DNA from: Calendula officinalis
Lineage: Eukaryota > Streptophyta > Magnoliopsida > Asterales > Asteraceae
Length of the DNA stretch: 64,000 nucleotides
NCBI GenBank assembly: GCA_963853835.1
Contig: OY970824.1
Location: 42,478,727 to 42,542,726, forward strand
Direction of reading: 5' to 3'
This document shows, piece after piece, positions 42,447 to 50,338 of the stretch. The position numbers and the translations under genes are program-made. The stretch's first letter is position 1, and each line of letters starts with the position of its first letter. The notes beneath the pieces were generated by a model. It saw nothing but the letters and a program-made list of their open reading frames with translations. It was not told the origin of the DNA and did no database searches.

Positions 42447-42451
42447 TATCC
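42447..42451 (+). repeat. Target-site duplication, left copy (TATCC)
   Basis: TATCC in the linker context CTTCAATATCC lies directly before the TG of the 5' LTR. The identical five bases follow the CA of the 3' LTR. Five-base duplications are usual for Ty3/gypsy integrases. The site lies in the AT-richer linker, not in the GC-rich sub-repeats. Confidence 0.96.
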
Positions 42452-45113
42452 TGTAACGCCCTGAAATTCGGGTAAGCTTAATTTACTATTATTCTTTTAC
42501 TTAAATTTAAATTAAGGGTAATTGGTATAGAAAACTATACATGGTGTGGTATAGTTATATTAATCAAATGCAACCATATAAATAAACTTATTTCCCTTAG
42601 TAGTAAACCTTTCTATAATGCATGGGTTAGAATTAAAATTGCAATAAATCGGGTGGGATGGGGACCCGATGCAAGTTGGACATTTTGGGCTAGTGTGTCA
42701 TTTTTCATACAAGTGTATGGCCCATGTGTCTAGGGTCCAATTGTAAGGTAAGCTTGTCCAGCTAGTGAGTGAGTGCTATAAAAGGAATGTTTCCACATGT
42801 TGTGCCCTAGCCGAGATCTGCCCTATTCCTTACTTTCCGTTTTTCGCAATTACTCTCCTCCCAAGAAAAGAAAAAGAAAACCACCTTCGTCCTCATCAGC
42901 CGTCTTATGTCTTGAGCACCTCCACCACCGATCTTGCACCGCCTCCGCTCCAGTGGTGTTCGTTGTTTCTGCTCCGGGTGGTGTTGCATCGTATCAGCTC
43001 CGTCGAAACCATACAGCTTGTTTCCGTTTAAAACCACCATTTCCGGCGAAACTCTAATCCGTTTTTCCTGCTCAACGCCGGCGACACCATGTTTCCCAAC
43101 CTTGTTTAATCTCCGGCAAAATATCACTTCAGCTTCTGCTTGCCGCCGTCAAGCACCGTCACCCTCACTGATTTCGCTTCCCGCCGCCGTGCACGATCCA
43201 GGGAGAGAAGAAGAGAACCGAGGGAGCTCACGAGCAACGATTCCGGTACCACCTCCGTTTCTTTTATCGTTCTTCCTTCTTTCTTATGTCATGGGTATTG
43301 ACTTTGTGTGATTTTCTTTTGGGTTCGGAGGTAGCAAGCTCCGACGGCACCGAGCAAGAAAGAAATAAATGGTGGCAACCAACTGAGATATCGACGATTC
43401 GGAGCAGAGATCGAGCCAAACAAATCTTGCGGTAAAAACCTTTTCACCGATTCTGTTCTATCCATTTAACATATTTGAAAGTTTTAATGTTTCCGTTAAT
43501 GAGTTAAACTTTTAACAAAAACAATGTTAAAAGAAATCCTTTTATCTCTTTTGTCCTCTGGTAATTTCGAGGTAGCAAGGGTTGGCCATTTCAAGTAAAG
43601 TTTTTGTCTTAAAGGTCCTTCCTTGTCATGGTCAGAAATGATAACATGGGAAACATTACCCTTAAAGCTTTTTAGTATGAATATATTAGTTGAGACTTTC
43701 GACCATTTCCGTTGATTACTGATCGTTGTTTGTCTCTGTTCCAAAAATAGTATTGCTATTTGTATGCCAAGAGGATTAAGTCCATAAGCTATAGTTTTAA
43801 ATATTCTTATAAAAGAAATGTGCTACTGTTGTTGAAATCAAGAGTATTAAACAAAGAGAAAAGGGATTGTTATTAATATTAAATAAGAAGTAATTATTTT
43901 CTTATAATTAATAAAAAAAGAAAAGAAAAAGAAATATCTATTTGATCGAAGGGAGGCAAGTTTTCATTCAAATTGTGGGTTATGTTTTTATCATGGCAAG
44001 TTTTGTTACTAATTAAGAAAGTGATGATATTATTATAAAGGGAAAAGCTTTTATACATCATTTAATAAAAAAACGTAAAACATTGTTAGACAAGTTTCGA
44101 ATTGGGTTTAATTAGGGTTATGTTTCGTGTTTCTAGAACCTGTTAGAGACGCTCTTTGGTGCTAAGGATATCTAGGAGCATACGTCTATTCGAGGTGGGT
44201 GATCTCACTATAAACTTGCATTTACATTCACTTCATGATTATGTGCTATATGTCATGAATTGCTATTGCTTTGAGATGAGCTTGTTACTTGGTGATGTGC
44301 TATGTATTATTTATTTTACTCGTATTCTGAACTGAGATATGGATACTGTGTAACCGAGCTACGTACCATATCATTATGTGAATGATCTGTGTACCTGAGT
44401 TTTGATTATGAGTTGTTATGAACTTGGGATGTGCTATGTGGTTTTTTATCTATGAGATGGTATACTTGAGCTTGAGCTGTTAGTTTTATAAGAGTACATG
44501 TTGTAATGGGTCAACACGTTAATAAAACTAACTAACTATATTTGAGATTCATGAGGTAGCCAACTCTTCCCGGGCCAAGTACAATTCACGACTGTCAGCG
44601 TGGTACTCGGGACACTGGTGGGTGAGGGAAGGGGTGCTAGTGACGAGCGCGAGAGCAGGGGCACGCGTTGTGGATTCGTCACGGCATTGGCAAACCAATT
44701 GAAATTTAATAAAAGGCCTAATTAACGAGAATTGAGTAGAGTCTCTAGGGATCACTTATGTGGTGTGGATTGTTTGTGTGTGTATGTTTATTGTGTTGAT
44801 TATTCACTCAGCGGTGGCTGACCCCAAACACTCCCTCCCATTTTGCAGGTACTAGTAAGGGCAAAGAGAAGGTCAACGGATGATAGGCTGCATCTTTATT
44901 TAAAGTTTGGATTTGGAATTTTAAATGTTTGTTTTGAGTCAAACATAACCTTTAAACCTTTTTACTTATTTATTTCCGCATTAAAGACCATGAGACGGTT
45001 TTATGTTTTTATTAATGAGATGGGACCTTTTTATTACTTGTACTTGGGAAAATTTTTATTATTTAATGTTTTAAAATTTTTTAAAAATTTCGCCTGATTT
45101 TTGGGATGTTACA
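42452..45113 (+). repeat. 5' long terminal repeat (2662 bp)
   Basis: Begins TGTAACGCCC and ends GGGATGTTACA, with a 6 bp inverted repeat TGTAAC/GTTACA at its ends. It aligns end to end with 50339-53001. It contains a TATA box (42777), a CT- and CCG-rich stretch (about 42890-43200) that probably belongs to the transcribed leader, AT-rich sequence around 43800-44100 and AATAAA-type motifs (near 44064 and 44521). Short open frames inside it (for example 42765-43031 + and 43496-43744 -) lack recognisable domains and are not called. Confidence 0.96.
42777..42784 (+). promoter_or_regulatory. TATA box of the 5' LTR promoter
   Basis: TATAAAAG, about 325 bp into the LTR, followed within about 30-40 bp by a plausible transcription start in ACATGTTGTGCCC. 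The identical motif is in the 3' LTR. Assignment is by motif and position only. Confidence 0.65.
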
Positions 45114-45116
45114 AGT

Positions 45117-45129
45117 TGGTATCAGAGCC
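45117..45129 (+). other. Primer-binding site, initiator tRNA-Met
   Basis: TGGTATCAGAGCC begins three bases after the end of the 5' LTR. It is the complement of the 3' end of plant initiator tRNA-Met, the usual primer of minus-strand DNA synthesis in chromoviruses. Confidence 0.93.
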
Positions 45130-45643
45130 TTTGGCTTGAGAGAAATGGGTTCACAAGGGGTGGATTCCAAACTCAAGTCGAAGAAGGAGTTTTCAAAATG
45201 AGTTTCAAAAATGTTTTAAACAAGTCCAAATCCAAATCGAGAAGCAGCGCATCACGACAACCTTATGCCTCTAGTACTTTAAATTTTGAGTTATTTAGTT
45301 TATTAAAAACGTCGCGAGTGACGCTAACTATTAAGAGGATATTAGACACTTAACACAAGATGAGTGTGAATTGTGCGACTATATATACATATATATACTA
45401 TATAATTATTGTTGTGAATTACTTGATTATGTGGATGGTTTATGGATGGGAGATCGTGGAATTTTTTGAAACTGGCTCGAAACCATGACGTGGGTAGGTG
45501 CGGATAATAATAGAGGGCCCCTATTATTATACGCACATGACTCACGCCTATGTTTCGAAAAGGATTCAAGGAGACCATTCGTCAAGCATCTAAGTATCAT
45601 TAAAAATTCCCGATTCTTATATATACTTTCTTTCATATAGCAA
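45130..45643 (+). other. Untranslated leader between PBS and gag
   Basis: No conserved coding sequence. AT-rich with TACATATATATAC-like stretches near 45386. It presumably contains the packaging or dimerisation signal of the genomic RNA, but no such structure can be recognised by eye. Confidence 0.6.
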
Positions 45644-46744
45644 ATGGCACCCAACAGACTTACCGCCGAGGAGGTTCGCAACATGATTGACGAGGCGTTG
45701 GGACAGAGACTACCAGAGATGTTTCAACAGATGTTTACCGAAATAACTGGACAGGTCGGAACCCTGATGGAGGAGAAGCTTAGAAACCATGTTGCAGCAG
45801 GCACTCAACAACGACCACCGAAAGAGTTCACTTACCGCGACTTCTCCGTTTGTTCGCCGCCAGATTTTTACGGGGAAACTGACCCTAAGATTGCTATTCG
45901 ATGGCTCGCCGACGTAGAAAAAGTGTTCCGAATCTCCAAATGCCCTGGAAACCTGAAGACTATCTATGCGACACACTTGTTGAGGAAAGAGGCAAATGAC
46001 TGGTGGGAGGAAATAACCGCGAAAATGACCGAGGAGGAACAAAATGCTATGACCTGGGAAGCATTTTCTGAGCAATTCAAGAAACAGTATGTACCACGTG
46101 CTGAGGTGGAGAGGCTTACTAGAGACTTCTTAGAGCTCAAACAGACTACAGAGACGGTGAATAAGATTACTGCTAAATTTCGTGAGTTGGCCGCTTTTTG
46201 TCCTGATCATGTGGCTACGGAGGGAATGAAGATGACGCGCTACAAGACCATGTTGCGTAGTGACATCAGGGAATTCGTGAGCATAGTGCCTCGCAATACA
46301 CTGGAGGAGATGATTGATACAGCTCGTGACCGGGAGCTAGAGCTTGACATGCAGAGACGTGAAAACAAGAGGGCTGCGCCAGTTTTTACTGGTAACGTGA
46401 CACATGGAAACCACAAGCGTCACAAGATTGATTTTAAGCCCTACAGCGGGGGCAATGCGTCTAAGGGCCCCGGGGGCAACACACGTGGTGGTGCAAAGAG
46501 GGATGATGAGAGGAAAGATGCTAGAGGTGGCGGTGCTGGTGGGGGAAGGTTTGAGCCGATGTGTTATAGATGTGGGCAGAAGGGACACATGGCTAATGAA
46601 TGCAGTGTTAAAGGACCGGTGTGCTTCTATTGTCACAAAGAGGGGCAAGTGAAGACTGAGTGCCCTGAGTTACAGGGTAAAGGTATGAGACTACATATTT
46701 ATCTTTATTTTTGTTGTGTGATATGTGTGCTAACAATTATGTGA
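45644..46744 (+). CDS. Gag (366 residues in the unspliced frame)
   Basis: Structural protein forming the virus-like particle. The start ATG at 45644 is the first ATG of the long frame. Residues about 85-190 are a retrotransposon Gag (capsid) domain, with WLADVEKVF near 88 and WEAFSEQFKKQYV near 138. Residues 240-305 are a basic, Gly/Arg-rich linker. A nucleocapsid zinc knuckle lies at 307-320 (CYRCGQKGHMANEC, the full C-X2-C-X4-H-X4-C pattern). A second knuckle-like motif at 327-340 keeps its three cysteines but has Gln335 where His is expected. The frame runs into the intron-like segment after residue 346 and ends at TGA 46742-46744. The last 20 residues therefore exist only if that segment is retained; otherwise Gag continues into protease. 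No break is seen in gag. Confidence 0.88.
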   Translation: MAPNRLTAEEVRNMIDEALGQRLPEMFQQMFTEITGQVGTLMEEKLRNHVAAGTQQRPPKEFTYRDFSVCSPPDFYGETDPKIAIRWLADVEKVFRISKCPGNLKTIYATHLLRKEANDWWEEITAKMTEEEQNAMTWEAFSEQFKKQYVPRAEVERLTRDFLELKQTTETVNKITAKFRELAAFCPDHVATEGMKMTRYKTMLRSDIREFVSIVPRNTLEEMIDTARDRELELDMQRRENKRAAPVFTGNVTHGNHKRHKIDFKPYSGGNASKGPGGNTRGGAKRDDERKDARGGGAGGGRFEPMCYRCGQKGHMANECSVKGPVCFYCHKEGQVKTECPELQGKGMRLHIYLYFCCVICVLTIM

Positions 46745-46762
46745 TCTGTGATTATTCGCCAG
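46683..46762 (+). other. Intron-like segment 1 (80 bp, GT-AG) between gag and protease
   Basis: Starts AAAG/GTATGAG and ends TTCGCCAG, is T-rich, and has a plant-type branch-site match CTAAC at 46730-46734, 28 bases before the acceptor AG. Removal joins gag codon position 1 (46682) to 46763-46764 and leaves the protease frame open. If retained, gag ends at TGA 46742 inside it. 80 bp is near the minimum for plant introns. Most chromoviruses have an uninterrupted gag-pol; introns are known in Ogre elements of the Tat lineage. Splicing is inferred, not shown. Confidence 0.65.
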
Positions 46763-46900
46763 TTGGGGGTGGGTTCGGGGTAGTGAAAAACCCTGCTCCC
46801 GCTACCGTGAGGATTACTGACGGTGTGCAGACCAGAGCTCGGGGGCGAGCTTATACCATGACCGGGGAGGAGGCAAATAGGGCCCCTAATGCCGTTGCTG
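46763..46900 (+). CDS. Gag-protease junction exon
   Basis: 138 bp of frame linking the Gag knuckles to the protease core. It encodes a spacer with GGGFGVVKN followed by RARGRAYTMTGEEANRAPN, the type of segment that precedes the aspartic protease in gypsy polyproteins. It has no convincing start of its own, and its frame stops at TAA 46942-46944 inside the next intron-like segment. It therefore makes sense only as a joined exon. Confidence 0.7.
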
Positions 46901-47001
46901 GTACTATTTCTTTTTATATTGAGCAACATTATTTTGAGTTATAACGTTTGTGATGGGATTATTATATGCATATGTGATATTATATGTGTAATATGTGATA
47001 G
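46901..47001 (+). other. Intron-like segment 2 (101 bp, GT-AG) inside protease
   Basis: Starts GTACTATTTC, ends GTGATAG and is strongly AT-rich. Removal restores the protease frame exactly across a split glycine codon. The upstream frame otherwise stops at 46942. GGTAC occurs at both boundaries (46900-46904 and 47001-47005). It could therefore also be a small insertion with a 5 bp target duplication that happens to be spliceable. No strong branch site is visible; TATAAC near 46941 is the nearest candidate. Confidence 0.6.
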
Positions 47002-48536
47002 GTACATTTCGTGTGAACAATGTGCCTACTTTTGTGCTGTTTGATAGTGGGGCAACCCATTCTTTTGTGTCTTATGCTTTTAGTACCTTGTTGAGCCTTA
47101 GGGTAGGGGACCTGAGTATGCCTTTGACGATAGATGTAGCTAATGATAAGACTCTTTTTGTGACAAAAGTATATCGTGGTTGCACAATTGAGTTGTGCGG
47201 GGAGAAATTCCCCATTGATCTTATTCCTATTGCTATGAGAGAGCTATGTGTGATTGTGGGTATGGACTGGATGACCGAGTACCACGCAGAGATCTTATGT
47301 CATCAAAAACAAGTCCGTATCAAACCTCCAAGTGGGGTTGAATTGGTGATTCAAGGCGACCTTAACCGATTGGTGCCGGCACTGTGTTCGGCTGCAAGGG
47401 CAAGAAAATATCTTCAGCACGGTGCCGTGGGTTATTTGGCGTATATTATCGACACTGTACTTGAGGTGAAACCGAGATCAATTGAAAGTGTTCCCATTGT
47501 GAGTGATTATGCCGATGTATTTCTCGAGGATTTGCCGGGGGTACCGCCAGACAGGCAGGTAGAGTTTCGTATTGATTTGGTACCGGGTGCGGCGCCGGTT
47601 GCCAAGGCCCCTTATCGACTTGCACCGCCAGAGATGAAGGAATTATATGATCAGTTAAAAGAGTTGCAAGAGAAAGAGTTTATGCGACCGAGTAGTTCAC
47701 CATGGGGAACTCCTATTTTATTTGTGAAAAAGAAAGATGGGTCGCAAAGGATGTGTATCGATTATAGAGAGCTGAACAAATTGACAGTGAAAAATCGTTA
47801 TCCATTACCAAGGATTGATGATTTATTCGACCAACTTCAGGGTGCGTCTTGGTTTTCAAAAATTGATTTGCGTTCCGGGTATCATCAGATGCGGGTGAAA
47901 GAGGAGGATATTGAGAAGACTGCTTTCCGAACGCGTTATGGTCATTATGAGTTCGTAGTGATGCCTTTCGGACTCACTAATGCACCAGCGGCCTTTATGG
48001 ATCTTATGAATCGGGTGTGTAGTAGTATGTTGGATCGTTCGGTTATCGTGTTTATTGACGACATCTTGGTCTATTCAAAGACCAAGGCAGAGCACGAGGT
48101 TCATCTTTGCGAGGTACAAGAGACGTTGAGGCGTGAAGGTCTTTATGCAAAATTTTCCAAGTGTGAATTTTGGCTACGTGAAGTACAGTTTCTCGGCCAT
48201 GTTGTGAATGCCGAGGGTATTAAAGTTGATCCGGCAAAGATTGCGGCGGTAATGAAGTGGGAAGTACCGAGGACACCATCAGAGATTCGCAGTTTTCTGG
48301 GTTTAGCTGGGTACTATCGTCGTTTTATTCAGGATTTCTCCAAAATCGCATCACCATTGACAAAGTTGACCAAGAAATCGGCTGCATTTAGCTGGGGTGA
48401 GAAGCAACAAGAAGCTTTTGAAATATTAAGGAAACGTTTATGTGAGGCACCGATTCTAACCCTACCGGAAGGTGTAGAAGACTTCGTGGTTTATTGTGAT
48501 GCATCTATTCAGGGTTTGGGTGCTGTTCTGATGTAG
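47002..48536 (+). pseudogene. Pol part 1: protease, reverse transcriptase, start of RNase H
   Basis: One open frame ending at TAG 48534-48536. The protease active site FDSGATHSF has Asp at 47043. Reverse transcriptase occupies about 47550-48200: PSSSPWGTPILFVKKKDG, SKIDLRSGYHQ with the first catalytic Asp, MPFGLTNAPAAF, and the FIDD box at 48051-48062 (second and third Asp). The RNase H domain begins before the stop with YCDAS, its first catalytic Asp. The TAG falls between the first and second RNase H acidic residues. The same frame continues immediately after it with clear homology, so it is a single nonsense change in an otherwise intact frame. Polymerase function lies upstream of the break. 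Confidence 0.93.
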
Positions 48537-49445
48537 AGGGGTAAAGTGATCGCATATGCTTCTAGACAGTTGAAGACTCATGAAGGCAACTATCCTACAC
48601 ATGATCTTGAGTTGGGTGCCGTGGTATTTTCCTTGAAAATCTGGAGACATTATTTATACGGTGTGAAGATCACCATCTACACTGATCATAAGAGCTTGAA
48701 GCATTTGATGGATCAACAAAATTTGAATATGAGGCAGAGAAGATGGCTCGATGTGTTGAAGGATTATGATTGTGAGATTCTTTATCATCCGGGTAAAGCT
48801 AATGTGGTAGCTGACGCATTGAGCAGGAACCCTATTCGGGGCATTTGTATGAGATTGATCGTGGTGACACCATTGTTAGAGTCCATTCGTGTTGCACAGG
48901 TAGAGGCTTCAGAGGCTGAACAAGCCAAGAAAGAACGAGTTACAGGGGTAATTGCCAGTTTCGTGAAAGATAGCAGGGATTTGTTGACACATATGGGTAG
49001 AGTATGGGTACCCTTACATGGCGGTAATCGTGATATATTGTTCGACGAGGCTCACAAGTCCAAATTTTCTATTCATCCGGGTGCAACAAAGATGTATCGA
49101 GATCTTCGTGAGAATTATTGGTGGCCGGGTATGAAATTAGGGGTAGCCGAGTACGTTGAAAAATGTTTGACTTGTCGGAAAGTCAAGGCCGAGCACCAAA
49201 GACCACATGGTTTATTGCAACCGTTAGAGATTCCAGTGTGGAAGTGGGAACAGATAACCATGGATTTGATCACCAAATTGCCGAAAACGCCGGGAGGTTA
49301 TGATGCTATCTGGGTAGTTGTTGACCGATTGACTAAAAGTGCCCATTTTATCCCGATTAGAGAGGCTTCTTCAGCTGAGAAGATGGCAGATATATTTGTT
49401 CGTGAAATTGTAGTTAGACACGGTGTACCGGTTCTATTGTATTAG
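48537..49445 (+). pseudogene. Pol part 2: rest of RNase H and first half of integrase
   Basis: Same frame as part 1, after the TAG. The remaining RNase H motifs are visible: HDLELGAV (Glu), YTDHKS (Asp) and VVADALSR (Asp). Integrase follows. Its HHCC zinc-binding region has HKSKFSIHPG and CLTC (about 49050-49180), with YWWPGMK between. The catalytic core begins with TMDLI (first Asp) and AIWVVVDRLTKSAHF. The frame is lost near 49433, just before the second catalytic Asp, where one base appears to be missing; the shifted reading stops at TAG 49443-49445. Confidence 0.9.
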
Positions 49446-49860
49446 ACAGAGACACTCGTTTTACGTCGAGATTTTGGGGGAAATTCCAAGAGGAGATGGG
49501 CTCGAAGCTTCATTTCAGTACCGCGTTTCATCCACAGACTGACGGTCAGAGTGAGCGTACGATTCAGACGCTCGAGGATATGTTGAGAGCATGTGCACTT
49601 GATTTTGGAGGTAGCTGGGATAGATACCTACCGTTGGCAGAGTTTTCATATAACAACAGTTACCACGCGAGCATTGATAAGGCGCCGTTCGAGATGTTAT
49701 ATGGCAGAAAGTGTCGGACGCCTATCTGTTGGGGCGAAGTTGGGCACAAAGTGCTGGGTAGTACTGAGATCGTGTTAAAAACTACCGAGCTGATTCAGAT
49801 GGTCCGAGAGAGATTGGTTACTGCACGAAGTCGTCAAAAGAGTTATGCTGACAAGAGACT
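49434..49860 (+). pseudogene. Pol part 3: integrase core, shifted frame
   Basis: Homology continues in the frame of ATG 49496. It includes the region of the second catalytic Asp, then STAFHPQTDGQSERTIQTLE with the catalytic Glu, and the conserved EFSYNNSYHASIDKAPFEML. The ATG is an internal methionine, not a real start. The frame is lost again in the T-run at 49860-49864, after SYADKR, where one extra base returns the reading to the original pol frame. The two shifts are -1 and +1, about 430 bp apart. Confidence 0.88.
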
Positions 49861-49861
49861 T

Positions 49862-50321
49862 TTTCCTAGAGTTCCAGGTTGGGGACTATGTGTTGTTGAA
49901 AGTTTCCCCGTGGAAGGGTGTGATCAGGTTCAGAAAGAGGGGAAAGTTGGGACCCCGTTATATTGGTCCCTATCGGGTGATTGCCAGGGTTGGCAAAGTA
50001 GCTTATCGTTTAGATCTGCCGGAGGAACTACATCTTATTCATAACACCTTCCACGTTTCCCAATTGAGAAAGTGTATCGTTGACGAGTCCGTAGTTGTGC
50101 CCTTAGAAGATATCCAGATTGATGAGCAGTTAAATTATGTTGAGAGACCGACCGCGATTCTTGACCGAAAGGTTAAGACCTTGCGCAATAAAGAGATTGT
50201 ATTGGTTAAAGTGCAATGGCAGCACCGAAAAGGTTCTGAGTGGACCTGGGAGCCTGAGTCTGAGATGCGCGGCCATTATCCTGAGCTATTTCCGAGTGAT
50301 GACTTCGGGGACGAAGTCTGA
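49862..50321 (+). pseudogene. Pol part 4: integrase C-terminus and chromodomain-like tail
   Basis: Back in the original pol frame, ending at TGA 50319-50321. It begins with the integrase C-terminal GPY/F-type module (FQVGDYVLLKVSPWKG, then GPRYIGPYRV at about 49950) and YRLDLPEELHLIHNTFHVSQL. The last 55 or so residues (ILDRKVKTLRNK, VKVQWQHRKGSEWTWEPE, YPELF) have the layout of the divergent chromodomain found in Tekay-type chromoviruses. In that group the domain is thought to guide integration toward heterochromatin. The insertion of this element in a satellite fits, but one site proves nothing. Confidence 0.85.
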
Positions 50322-50324
50322 TCC

Positions 50325-50338
50325 AAGTGGGGTTGAGT
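50325..50338 (+). other. Polypurine tract
   Basis: AAGTGGGGTTGAGT lies immediately upstream of the 3' LTR, the expected position of the plus-strand primer. It is a somewhat interrupted tract (TT in the middle). Confidence 0.8.

Larger units (their letters stand above)
1..42451 (+). repeat. Satellite array, left block (about 118 monomers)
   Basis: Uninterrupted tandem array made only of linker plus CGGCCCGAAC sub-repeats; it continues past the left window edge. The linker (recognised by GTGTGACAAAAGGTGCTATA, then GTGTCCGTTTCACGCCCACG) recurs at a mean spacing of about 358 bp, always in the same orientation. Spacings cluster near 326, 344, 361, 378 and 396 bp, which differ by 17-19 bp, the length of one sub-repeat. 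No gene interrupts it. Long open frames exist on both strands but follow from the periodic structure. Known families do not suggest a match that I can name; I infer a heterochromatic satellite (pericentromeric, subtelomeric or interstitial) without evidence for which. Confidence 0.97.

Noticed and set aside
42765..43311. Small proline/serine-rich frames in the 5' LTR (also at 50652 in the 3' LTR)
   Set aside because: They are short and without domains, and they lie where the LTR promoter and leader are expected. The CT- and CCG-rich composition creates open frames.
43496..43744. Minus-strand frame of 82 codons in each LTR (also 51383-51631)
   Set aside because: It is present in both LTRs only because they are duplicates, with no homology recognised and no supporting context.
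44843..45097. 84-codon frame at the end of the 5' LTR (repeated at 52731)
   Set aside because: Low-complexity AT-rich sequence rich in Phe, Lys and Leu codons, with no domain, located in the LTR.
45117..45129. tRNA gene fragment
   Set aside because: The match is only to the primer-binding segment. No acceptor, D or anticodon arms are present.
48534..48536. Programmed TAG read-through as in some retroviruses
   Set aside because: Programmed read-through lies between gag and pol, whereas this TAG is inside RNase H and accompanied by other breaks. A nonsense mutation is simpler.
49433..49864. Programmed frameshift in integrase
   Set aside because: Two opposite shifts about 430 bp apart within one domain, with no slippery heptamer and pseudoknot context, fit mutation or sequencing error better.
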